Of a stretch of DNA of 6,383 nucleotides, positions 1 to 6,333 are shown piece after piece. The stretch comes from a bacterium. Its GTDB lineage: Bacteria; Babelota; Babeliae; Babelales; Vermiphilaceae. Location of the stretch: the NCBI GenBank assembly GCA_030626185.1, contig DAOUPL010000046.1, positions 1-6,383 on the forward strand, read 5' to 3'. The notes under the pieces are model-generated. The model searched no databases. It was not told where the DNA came from and was given only the letters and a program-made list of their open reading frames with translations. Numbering within the stretch: position 1 is the first letter of the stretch; each line of letters opens with the position of its first letter. The position numbers were made by a program, and so were the translations under genes.

Positions 1-80
1 AATTCTTGTGGTGTCTCGCATTCTAAAGTAATAGCAAACGCTAAAAAACTTAATAATCCATAATATTTAAACAACTTCAT
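1..80 (-). CDS. Exported protein of unknown function, N-terminal fragment
   Basis: Only the first 26 codons are inside the window; the frame runs open off the left edge. It reads MKLFKYYGLLSFLAFAITLE and then CETPQE. The short basic start (K2, K5) followed by a hydrophobic stretch at about residues 8-19 is a typical Sec signal peptide, with possible cleavage after AFA (residue 16). Cys21 follows TLE, which does not fit a lipobox because the residue before Cys is Glu, so a lipoprotein is unlikely. The ATG lies 25 bases after the stop of the large protein upstream, with no terminator between them, so co-transcription is likely. Two purine-rich stretches precede it: AAGGGG 10 bases away and AGGGA 2 bases away. 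The mature part is absent, so no family can be named. Confidence 0.7.
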   Translation of the reverse strand, partial: MKLFKYYGLLSFLAFAITLECETPQE

Positions 81-105
81 AATCCCTAATCCCCTTTTTA
101 TGGAA

Positions 106-2454
106 TTATACTTCTTCTTCGATTTCTGCTTCTTGTGCTTCTTTAACATATTTTGTTGACAACATACTAATCGCGCGCACTGGATCTAGCGGAATAATCA
201 TGCTATCTCCATCATAAAAACCAACGGTAACATATGGTAATTTTCCTTTTTCAAAATCAACTCCATTAATGATTCCTGAAATTGATTTAATTCCTTTCTC
301 ACCGACAATCAATGAACTTGCAGATTTATAAATCCGCGCTAAACGTTCTGACTTAGCAATTTTATCAGCAACTTTACCTATTGATTCTGGGAAAAATTTA
401 ACCAGTGACTCACCATGTTTTAACAAAAAGTTTTTATAAGCTTTTTCATAAACAATAATTTGCCCTTTAACAACTTTACGCTTCGCACAGAGTGTATATA
501 CTTTATCAACTTTACAACGTGAACGTAGACGATCAGACTCTGCACGCAACTCTATTAACTTTTTATTAATGCGACCATACTCTTTTTGTATTTTTCCACC
601 AAATTTACTTACCGCTTTATCCATTGTTTTTTTAAGCCTTGCCAATTTTCCTCGTATTTTATCATACATACTGATAAGTTTTAATTTAACTTCACTTTGA
701 ATTTTTTCAAATCGAGTACTACCCGTTACTTTTAATGTAAAATCAGATGCTTTTTTAAGGTTGAACGTCAAATCACAATCAAAATAAAACAGTTTAAAGA
801 TATCTGCTTCAAACTTGGCATGACCAGCATCTTTTTTGATAACAATATCTGTTTTTTCTTTTAGTCGTAACGGTGGTATTTCCACATCACCTACAAGCTC
901 AAAAAAGCTATCATCACCTTTTGGTGGAAACGCAATTTTAATCCGTGCACCATCATCACCCGTGCCTTTTTTTCCATCTGGACCAAAACCAGTAATTTTT
1001 AAAATTTTTAAATCAATTTCTTTTACAAACCCTTGTCCAACAACATAATCATCTTCTGCATCAATAACAATATTTATACCACCTTTAAATGTACCGAGCG
1101 TTATAGCAGAACCAATCTCTACCCCTTGTTCATACTTTTTGTTAGCAATAAATGTGTCTTGTGGAACAATTTTAAATACTGCGTTAGTCAACATGATTTT
1201 TGGCAATGATTCATAAGGAACCTTTAAATCAGTAAGATCACCGATTAAATGAGCAAAATTTTCTAATGAAATAACATCAACGCGACCATCAAACATTAAA
1301 TCAGGAATATTTGTTGATTTTAATGCAATTGCTGTTGCAATATTTATCGTCGTGCGATACTCCTGCTTGCCAACACCCATAATGCCACGCACGCCCAACC
1401 CCGTAAATGGAATACCAACTGCTGCTAACACCGGTAAAAGCCCGTAGTCAAAATTTACTTCAAAACCAATATCTTCTAACGCTAACCATTCGACAAATGC
1501 GGGATCAAGTTTACCTTTCATTTGTGCTTTAAAGTCAGCACGCTCTGCACCAATAGACACATCTGCTCGTAATGCAATATCATCTTCTTGTGATTTTAAT
1601 CGGATAATCATTCCTGCACCAAGCTCAAACGATAAGTCTGATTCTAATTTTGCAATAAAATCATCGGTCATAATTGCACGCAAGCCAATAGGAACTTTTT
1701 TTATCACGCCAGCTTTTTGCAGCGCTTCAAAGTCAACCCCTATGCGCAACGGAATAACAACAGAAAAGTGTGATTGTATTACTTTTTTTGAAATCACCCC
1801 ATGAATGAATAATCGATCATACCCTTCAAACACAATGCCAGACTTTAAACCCCCACTTTTACCAACTCGTGCACACACTTCAATAAATTTATCTAATTTT
1901 TTAGAAATTGCAGGCAAATCGGCACGCGCAACAACGTTTACCCCTTTTTCTATCGGCAACAAATATTCTGGCTCAACATATTCAAAATCAGATGCAACAA
2001 TTTGCATTTCTGGCATTGGCATATTGCCAATCTTTTTATCTGCAAATTTTGGAATTAAATCTTTTAGTTTCCAACCACGCGGTGTGCTAACTAAAATACT
2101 TGCAACATCTTTGCCACTTTTTTTTGTTGCAATGATTACTTTCATTTCAAGCGCTGGTTTTATAGAACCAAGATCAAGCTGAACAGTACCTGCAAAACCA
2201 AAGCTTTTTTCAATTTTATCGGTAGTCAACCCGCGCATTGCACGCAAATCACGAATAGAAACTCTTTTAAGTTGATCAAAAAATGGTGATGCTGGCAATA
2301 GATCAAAAATTTTACCAATTGCAGAAATACTCGATAAATCAACCTCGTCAATGCTATTAGATTCTATTTGCTCACGCAGTTTATCTTCATCAAATCCACC
2401 AGTATACGTTGACAAAGAAAAAAGTAATAAGACGGTAATAAAAACTGATAACAT
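106..2454 (-). CDS. Large exported beta-rich protein with coiled-coil C-terminal region, unknown function
   Basis: 782 residues counted from the ATG at 2454; family not recognised. Residues 1-20 (MLSVFITVLLLFSLSTYTGG) are a hydrophobic export signal, although it lacks the usual N-terminal Lys or Arg. Residues of about 90-580 are made of short alternating hydrophobic/polar stretches with many Gly and Asp turns, as expected for beta-sandwich or barrel-like repeats. An Asp/Gly loop at residues 491-502 (GPDGKKGTGDDG) resembles extracellular calcium-binding loops. Residues of about 580-715 are Lys/Arg/Glu-rich and probably helical or coiled coil, with Cys647 and Cys656 as a possible disulfide pair. 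The tail ends in an acidic run, EIEEEV. The frame stays open upstream to a TTG at 2514, but that codon has no ribosome binding site, whereas the ATG has AGGGGAG 5 bases ahead and a promoter-like element overlaps the extra codons. A secreted or surface structural role is inference only. Confidence 0.85.
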   Translation of the reverse strand: MLSVFITVLLLFSLSTYTGGFDEDKLREQIESNSIDEVDLSSISAIGKIFDLLPASPFFDQLKRVSIRDLRAMRGLTTDKIEKSFGFAGTVQLDLGSIKPALEMKVIIATKKSGKDVASILVSTPRGWKLKDLIPKFADKKIGNMPMPEMQIVASDFEYVEPEYLLPIEKGVNVVARADLPAISKKLDKFIEVCARVGKSGGLKSGIVFEGYDRLFIHGVISKKVIQSHFSVVIPLRIGVDFEALQKAGVIKKVPIGLRAIMTDDFIAKLESDLSFELGAGMIIRLKSQEDDIALRADVSIGAERADFKAQMKGKLDPAFVEWLALEDIGFEVNFDYGLLPVLAAVGIPFTGLGVRGIMGVGKQEYRTTINIATAIALKSTNIPDLMFDGRVDVISLENFAHLIGDLTDLKVPYESLPKIMLTNAVFKIVPQDTFIANKKYEQGVEIGSAITLGTFKGGINIVIDAEDDYVVGQGFVKEIDLKILKITGFGPDGKKGTGDDGARIKIAFPPKGDDSFFELVGDVEIPPLRLKEKTDIVIKKDAGHAKFEADIFKLFYFDCDLTFNLKKASDFTLKVTGSTRFEKIQSEVKLKLISMYDKIRGKLARLKKTMDKAVSKFGGKIQKEYGRINKKLIELRAESDRLRSRCKVDKVYTLCAKRKVVKGQIIVYEKAYKNFLLKHGESLVKFFPESIGKVADKIAKSERLARIYKSASSLIVGEKGIKSISGIINGVDFEKGKLPYVTVGFYDGDSMIIPLDPVRAISMLSTKYVKEAQEAEIEEEV

Positions 2455-2459
2455 CCCAA

Positions 2460-2466
2460 CTCCCCT
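2460..2466 (-). promoter_or_regulatory. Ribosome binding site that decides the start of the large beta-rich protein
   Basis: Minus-strand AGGGGAG followed by the 5-base spacer TTGGG and the ATG at 2454. The more upstream in-frame TTG at 2514 is preceded by an A/T stretch with no purine-rich site. This is why the shorter protein was chosen. Confidence 0.65.
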
Positions 2467-2488
2467 AAGTTTTTGTCTAGTTGGAATA

Positions 2489-2518
2489 AGTATAGAAAAA
2501 AGAAGTTTGAACAATCAA
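2489..2518 (-). promoter_or_regulatory. Sigma70-like promoter of the large beta-rich protein gene
   Basis: On the minus strand TTGATT (2513-2518, 4 of 6 to the -35 consensus) is separated by 18 bases from TATACT (2489-2494, 5 of 6 to the -10 consensus). Transcription would begin near 2482, giving a leader of roughly 28 bases that contains the AGGGGAG site. If real, it falls inside the codons between the TTG and ATG starts and so excludes the longer protein. In AT-rich DNA such matches also arise by chance. Confidence 0.45.
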
Positions 2519-2589
2519 TAGAATGATTAATTGCTACTTAGTACCGATTTATAGCGAAGTTCCATCAATTTTTTTATCTTAGTCACGCT

Positions 2590-4287
2590 TTATTCACTGG
2601 TAAATGATACTTCTGTTATTTTTCCTGTCTCACCATATTGCCTAATTATTTTTGAACCTCTAATAAATTGCTCAAACCAATTATCACGAGTAATTTTTGT
2701 AATTTTCGTTATTATTGATTGTTGCATCGCATCATCCATCAAATATTGATTTTGACGCGCTCGATAAAATTTGTACGCTAATAAACTACCTACTACAGCT
2801 GCTACTCCTATGCCAACTCTTATACCAATTTTTTTATAGGGAATATCTTTATAAAAAGCTACTGGTCGCTCAATATTTAATGTTTCTTGAATTCTTATTC
2901 TATAATTATCACTCAAGTTATTGTATGTTCTTACATCTTTAGACCATAAATATTTTTTAAGAACCATTTTATACATAACTTGAATTTGAGAAATAGTTAA
3001 GAAATTAAAACCTTCTCCCTCTTCTTCACCTTCTTCAAAGCGACCACCATTAACAAATATATCTAATAATTTATCAATGTTTTTAAATTTATCTGGTTGA
3101 TTAAAATACATAAATTTAATATCAGCAACAGGACATTCTCGCCAAAGATCTACTTTGTTTTTCCAAGCTCTTGCATCTACATGCCACGTTTTTAACTTAG
3201 CATTATCTGCAGTTAACAAATAATTACCATCTGGTGAAAAAGCTAAAGTATTAATTGTTTCTCCTGCATAAATTTCGCCACCAATCTTTTTGGCAGAACT
3301 ACCAGAAATATCGTACACAAAAAATTTCTTTCCTATGGTAAAAACAACATACTGTTCATCTTCACTTATCGCATAACGATCAACTCTTGTTAATTCTTGC
3401 TCATCAATAAAAAATTCTTTTGCTGGACTAAATGAGTTTTTAATAATTTTTATCTTATGTTCATCATCCATTGAATATTGTATTTCTAAAAACGGAGATT
3501 TAAATAAAACCTTATCATCAAGAGTTTCTGTTACTTGAACATTATTGTCTCCAATCTTATATTTTTGCTTACCATAAACAAATGTTTCATTGTTTGTAAA
3601 AAATAATGTTTTTTTTTGATTTTCAGGTGTTTTTTCAATTTCAATAGTACTTGGAATAATTAAATTATTTTCAAAATCCTTAACAAAAAATCTTATAGTA
3701 TCACTCATAATAAACGCACAAACTAAATATCTTCTGTTGGGAGAAACAGCACATTGTAAAATAGAACGTAAATTTTCATTACCAAGTTGTTGAGAGTTTA
3801 CAAAGCATTCCCGATAAGGATTAATATCTCGCTGCCATTGAGCACGAACATTGTTGCTACCTGAACGAATTATTGTATAACGCAAGGGACCACTTTCATT
3901 TTCTTCAATTGCCCATCGGGTTTTAGACCAAGCCCATTTCCAACCTTTATAAAGATTACTTCCCCCTTTATAAAAAGGTATATCAGCGCCTTGAATAGTA
4001 ACGTTTTGTAATACTAATGGACGCATGTATTGAACAATTCTATTTTTTATTTCTTTTTCTATATCATCTATACCGGGAGGAAGATTTAAATCTTTAAAAT
4101 TCATCACGAATTCGCGAACATATCTATCAATTATTTTTTGCGTATCACCTGCAACAGGATCCAAGTTTTCTCCGAATTTATCTTCTAACTGATTTTTATT
4201 CATTTGCTCAATAGATATATCACTACCAACAACAACTATTGATGTAAACAACATAAATCCGATAAATAATAACTCACATTTCTTCAT
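2590..4287 (-). CDS. Exported WD40-like beta-propeller protein with C-terminal membrane anchor
   Basis: 565 residues. Residues 1-22 (MKKCELLFIGFMLFTSIVVV then GS) form a Sec signal peptide. Three WD40-like blades can be aligned by eye: 178-205 (CAVSPNRRYLVCAF...), 303-327 (DRYAISEDEQYVVFTIGKKF then FVYDI) and 345-371 (INTLAFSPDGNYLLTADNAK then LKTWHVD). The third is the clearest, with the SPDG turn and a terminal W-H instead of W-D. The intervening strands probably make more diverged blades. An acidic loop (EEGEEEGEG, 418-426) follows. One hydrophobic helix at about 487-505 is followed by YKFYRAR, suggesting the propeller lies outside the cytoplasm and about 60 residues face inward. The start has a strong AAGGAG site 6 bases upstream. 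Propellers of this class bind proteins; the partner cannot be seen. A host- or envelope-interaction role is inference. Confidence 0.85.
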   Translation of the reverse strand: MKKCELLFIGFMLFTSIVVVGSDISIEQMNKNQLEDKFGENLDPVAGDTQKIIDRYVREFVMNFKDLNLPPGIDDIEKEIKNRIVQYMRPLVLQNVTIQGADIPFYKGGSNLYKGWKWAWSKTRWAIEENESGPLRYTIIRSGSNNVRAQWQRDINPYRECFVNSQQLGNENLRSILQCAVSPNRRYLVCAFIMSDTIRFFVKDFENNLIIPSTIEIEKTPENQKKTLFFTNNETFVYGKQKYKIGDNNVQVTETLDDKVLFKSPFLEIQYSMDDEHKIKIIKNSFSPAKEFFIDEQELTRVDRYAISEDEQYVVFTIGKKFFVYDISGSSAKKIGGEIYAGETINTLAFSPDGNYLLTADNAKLKTWHVDARAWKNKVDLWRECPVADIKFMYFNQPDKFKNIDKLLDIFVNGGRFEEGEEEGEGFNFLTISQIQVMYKMVLKKYLWSKDVRTYNNLSDNYRIRIQETLNIERPVAFYKDIPYKKIGIRVGIGVAAVVGSLLAYKFYRARQNQYLMDDAMQQSIITKITKITRDNWFEQFIRGSKIIRQYGETGKITEVSFTSE

Positions 4288-4293
4288 AACTCT

Positions 4294-4299
4294 CTCCTT
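4294..4299 (-). promoter_or_regulatory. Strong ribosome binding site of the propeller protein gene
   Basis: Minus-strand AAGGAG followed by the 6-base spacer AGAGTT and ATG. It is close to the canonical sequence and supports the start at 4287. Confidence 0.75.
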
Positions 4300-4307
4300 T
4301 TATTACA

Positions 4308-4337
4308 AATATAAACTATTTTATTGGCTAGTTGCAA
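4308..4337 (-). promoter_or_regulatory. Sigma70-like promoter of the propeller protein gene
   Basis: On the minus strand TTGCAA (4332-4337, 4 of 6) is followed by 18 bases and TATATT (4308-4313, 5 of 6). It lies just after the terminator of the upstream membrane-protein gene. The predicted start near 4301 would give a very short leader of about 13 bases that still holds the whole ribosome binding site, which is slightly tight and lowers confidence. Confidence 0.35.
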
Positions 4338-4356
4338 CAAAATAAAGAAAAATTGC

Positions 4357-4390
4357 AAAATAGATGAGCCCACAAACGTGAGCTCATCTA
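4357..4390 (-). terminator. Intrinsic terminator of the 281-residue membrane protein gene
   Basis: TAGATGAGC at 4361-4369 pairs with GCTCATCTA at 4382-4390. Inside this, a mismatch position and then CAC/GTG close on a 4-base loop. In minus-strand RNA the mismatch becomes a U-G wobble, giving a continuous 13-bp stem with loop GUUU, followed by UUUU. In plus-strand RNA it would be an unpaired C-A and there is no U tract directly after the stem. The stem starts 34 bases after the stop codon at 4425. Confidence 0.85.
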
Positions 4391-4408
4391 TTATTAAAAA
4401 CTTATAAT

Positions 4409-4430
4409 GCAATAAATAGGCTATTTATGC
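4409..4430. repeat. Short inverted repeat over a stop codon
   Basis: GCAATAAATAG (4409-4419) and CTATTTATGC (4421-4430) are complementary apart from one bulged A, with a single central G. It covers the last Ala codon and the TAA of the membrane protein gene, just upstream of its terminator. It may be a 3'-end hairpin adding mRNA stability, or chance in AT-rich DNA. Confidence 0.4.
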
Positions 4431-5270
4431 CTGATGAAATTCATCTTTTTCTGGTTCTGGCGCCTGATAAGATGATTGTTCTGATGCTGCACCAGTAATT
4501 TTGCGATAAATATACGCAAGCGCAAGACTAAAACTTGGCACAAGAGCAAAAACAGCAATAATCATAATAACTGAAAAGATATTTTCTAGCATTGGCGCTG
4601 CAGTAAAACGAGAAAGAACTGCAAATACCGTTGAGAACGACATTGGCACCACCACACCAAGAAACATAAAGCCGACTAAGCGCCAAAAGTTGCCTTTTGT
4701 GGCATAAAAACTCTTTTTAACCGCTTGGTACGCATCAAGGCGTTGATCAACAATAAAGTATCCGTATAAGACCGAACGCACCATAAACAGTAAACCAGGA
4801 ATGATTAACGCTATTAACCCTAACATCGTACCGATTACAATCAAAATTGATGCAAAGAACATTGTCCACATATGCGCAAAGCCAGAAAACAAGTCGCCAA
4901 CGCGTGCTGGTTTACCGTCAATAACATTTAAATTTATACGCAACAACCCAGCGTATAACCCACTGGTAATAAGTGTGAGGATTAATCTCACAACTACTAA
5001 CAATACAAATACACCGATAAGCGACATTTTTGGCATCGCTATACCCATCATCATTGTTTGCGCTGTTGGTTGCGCTACACCAGCAGTTGGAGCAACTGCA
5101 TCAGAAACTTCAAACCATTGAATATCAAATTTATCCAATAAAAATAATGGTAATGAGATTACCAGCTGAATAATCGCGTACAGACCGTACACCGCAATAA
5201 AAAGACCTATATTGTCAAAAAACTTTTTTACGCCAACGCGTAACGCTTGAGTTGGCTTAAATGTCGCCAT
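4425..5270 (-). CDS. Multi-pass membrane protein, DUF975/YciC-like, paralog B
   Basis: 281 residues with about five or six hydrophobic segments: 20-45, 83-108, 137-163, 196-220 and 229-255. There is no cleavable signal; the N-terminus is short and polar. The characteristic block is 156-201: I-I-P-G, R165, D175, then KKSFYATKGNFWRLVGF. This arrangement (IPG at a membrane end, Arg, then an amphipathic helix and S...T-(K/R)-G..W) resembles the loosely defined DUF975, YciC and glycerophosphodiesterase-membrane-domain families, judged from memory of the motif. No catalytic domain is present, so enzyme activity should not be assigned. An Ala/Pro/Thr-rich loop at 56-80 is not shared with the neighbouring paralog. 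The tail (EPEKDEFHQA) is charged and probably cytoplasmic. A GGGGA site lies 4 bases before ATG. The gene sits between two terminators and is likely its own unit. Confidence 0.85.
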   Translation of the reverse strand: MATFKPTQALRVGVKKFFDNIGLFIAVYGLYAIIQLVISLPLFLLDKFDIQWFEVSDAVAPTAGVAQPTAQTMMMGIAMPKMSLIGVFVLLVVVRLILTLITSGLYAGLLRINLNVIDGKPARVGDLFSGFAHMWTMFFASILIVIGTMLGLIALIIPGLLFMVRSVLYGYFIVDQRLDAYQAVKKSFYATKGNFWRLVGFMFLGVVVPMSFSTVFAVLSRFTAAPMLENIFSVIMIIAVFALVPSFSLALAYIYRKITGAASEQSSYQAPEPEKDEFHQA

Positions 5271-5280
5271 ATCGTCCCCA

Positions 5281-5306
5281 CAATTATTTGATGATCACAA
5301 TAATTG
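5281..5306. promoter_or_regulatory. Dyad-symmetric operator-like element before paralog B
   Basis: CAATTATTTGAT (5281-5292) and ATCACAATAATTG (5294-5306) are inverted copies around a central G, with one extra C as the only defect, so 12 base pairs match. It overlaps the candidate -10 TACAAT (5303-5308) and the expected start site. It ends 2 bases before the GGGGA ribosome binding site (5275-5279). It could be a repressor operator, or in RNA a hairpin with an 11-bp stem and a 3-base loop beside the ribosome binding site. Confidence 0.5.
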
Positions 5307-5308
5307 TA
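5303..5308 (-). promoter_or_regulatory. Candidate -10 element of paralog B
   Basis: Minus-strand TACAAT matches the -10 consensus at 5 of 6 positions. It lies between the upstream terminator and the gene, 32 bases ahead of the ATG. The best -35 candidate, TTATCA, is 19 bases upstream and weak, so the promoter may rely on an activator or may be misplaced. Confidence 0.3.
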
Positions 5309-5351
5309 TTTACGATAAGAAATAAAATGATAAGATTGCAAGAAAACAGAC

Positions 5352-5384
5352 AAAAAAACAAGCCCGTATAACCGAGCTTGTTTT
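5352..5384 (-). terminator. Intrinsic terminator of the 224-residue membrane protein gene
   Basis: AAAACAAGC at 5355-5363 pairs with GCTTGTTTT at 5376-5384, and CG/CG pairs inside it after one mismatch position. In minus-strand RNA that position is a U-G wobble, giving a 12-bp stem with loop GUUAUA. The U tract is seven long, four within the stem. In plus-strand RNA it would be a C-A mismatch. The stem starts 21 bases after the stop codon at 5406. Confidence 0.85.
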
Positions 5385-5405
5385 ACTTAATCAAAAATTA
5401 TAAAA

Positions 5406-6080
5406 TTATTTTGCTACGCTTTTAGCATTAACAGAATCAATAACAACGCTATCTTGTTTACTCACTTGGCGATACATGAGCATAGAAGCAACGCAAATAA
5501 TTGGTATTAAGAAGAAAACTTTCATACTTACAAAATACAATAAACAAAAAGCTGCTACTTCCCAAAAATAACCACGTGTTAACGCATAACTACGACGTAA
5601 TGATTCAACAATACCACAATCTTGATCAATTAAAATCAAAAATGCCCATGAAAGACGCACAAACGCAATCACACCAGGAATAACAAACGCAACCATACCC
5701 AATGTCGTTATCAAAGCATAAGCTAAAAACAAAACAAAAAATGGCAACGCTTTTGATGTTTGTGAAAAGATTACACTCAATGAAAGTTCTTTTCCATCAA
5801 TCAAATTAAAATACAACTTAAAAAAGCCAGCACAAATCACAGAACAAAATAAAACGTACAATAAACCTAAAATTGCTACTATTGCTATTGATAGTGGTTG
5901 AAATGCAAAAAGTTGCTCTTTTGTAATTACACCAAAATAACCAACAACTCCTGCAGTTAAACCAAAAACGAAACCTATTGGTAATGCAATAGCCAAACTT
6001 ATTTTTAGCCAAAAACCTAAGTTATCCGTAACTAAAGTAAATGCTTGAGAGAACAATGACGAATATTTTATGTTTTTCAT
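5406..6080 (-). CDS. Multi-pass membrane protein, DUF975/YciC-like, paralog A
   Basis: 224 residues, very hydrophobic, with membrane segments at about 23-50, 62-90, 111-150 (probably two), and 172-203. The signature block at 132-178 has V-I-P-G, R142, D152-Q153, then LRRSYALTRGYFWEVAAF. It aligns without gaps to the 281-residue protein encoded next on the same strand: residues 84-181 here against 107-204 there, with about 28 identities by hand count, including AG, IDGK, IPG, DQ and FW. Both also have a D-N-(I/L)-G at residues 19-22. The pair therefore comes from a tandem duplication, followed by strong divergence. There is no enzymatic domain and the function is unknown. The start is supported by AGGAG 5 bases ahead of ATG. 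The tail (about 204-224) is polar and differs from the paralog. It is closed by its own terminator, so probably monocistronic. Confidence 0.85.
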   Translation of the reverse strand: MKNIKYSSLFSQAFTLVTDNLGFWLKISLAIALPIGFVFGLTAGVVGYFGVITKEQLFAFQPLSIAIVAILGLLYVLFCSVICAGFFKLYFNLIDGKELSLSVIFSQTSKALPFFVLFLAYALITTLGMVAFVIPGVIAFVRLSWAFLILIDQDCGIVESLRRSYALTRGYFWEVAAFCLLYFVSMKVFFLIPIICVASMLMYRQVSKQDSVVIDSVNAKSVAK

Positions 6081-6085
6081 AAAAA

Positions 6086-6090
6086 CTCCT
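6086..6090 (-). promoter_or_regulatory. Ribosome binding site of paralog A
   Basis: Minus-strand AGGAG with spacer TTTTT before the ATG at 6080. A weak promoter candidate upstream (TTGAGC, 19 bases, TATTTT, about 6099-6129) has poor spacing and is not listed as a separate feature. Confidence 0.7.
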
Positions 6091-6304
6091 AAAAGGTTAA
6101 AAATACGATGCTACTTCACTGCTTGCTCAACTTTTTTAACACTTTTACTAAGATTTTTAAGAATAATCCGCAGGACAAAGATACTTATGTTTTACCAATT
6201 TATGCACAAATAGGCAAATTTTTGTTGCTTTTACGTTGACTGATTGCTATGTTATGACAGGGCAAACGCATCTAATTTAAGTAAAAAAATATAGAAAAAT
6301 CTGT

Positions 6305-6328
6305 TATCCTTTTGAAAAATAAAGGATA
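6305..6328 (+). promoter_or_regulatory. Hairpin masking the transposase ribosome binding site
   Basis: TATCCTTT (6305-6312) and AAAGGATA (6321-6328) are perfect 8-base inverted copies around an 8-base loop. The right arm contains the AAGGA ribosome binding site for the ATG at 6334, so folding of the transcript would block translation. Confidence 0.55.
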
Positions 6329-6333
6329 TGCCG

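Noticed and set aside
1805..2182. Plus-strand open frame of 125 codons (and a second of 70 codons near 836-1048) inside the large protein gene.
   Set aside because: It is antisense to a clear coding frame with good start and signal peptide, has no ribosome binding site, and is rich in Ser, Pro and Thr as expected for a shadow.
2527..2589. After the TAA of the propeller gene the frame stays open for 20 more codons (SVTKIKKLMELRYKSVLSSN), suggesting read-through or a recent nonsense mutation.
   Set aside because: Twenty sense codons is within chance expectation, the C-terminus before the stop looks natural, and no read-through context is visible.
2519..2589. Possible terminator between the propeller gene and the large protein gene, with GCTA/TAGC and ACTT/AAGT pairings.
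   Set aside because: Only 4-base stems with long loops and no U tract, so read-through into the next gene remains possible.
4801..5121. Plus-strand open frame of 106 codons opposite the 281-residue membrane protein.
   Set aside because: The minus-strand frame has a paralog next to it, membrane segments and a terminator; the plus frame is its antisense shadow.
5289..5299. TTGAT/ATCA within the leader dyad as an FNR- or CRP-type site.
   Set aside because: The half sites are only one base apart, unlike the spacing those regulators need.
6124..6198. Minus-strand run of 24 sense codons ending in LSKSVKKVEQAVK and a stop, like the tail of a disrupted gene.
   Set aside because: It is bounded by a stop upstream, has no usable start codon or ribosome binding site, and is too short to show gene remnants.
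6236..6264. TTGACT at 6236 as the -35 of a promoter for the presumed transposase.
   Set aside because: At 16-18 bases downstream there is only GC-rich AGGGCA, with no -10-like hexamer.
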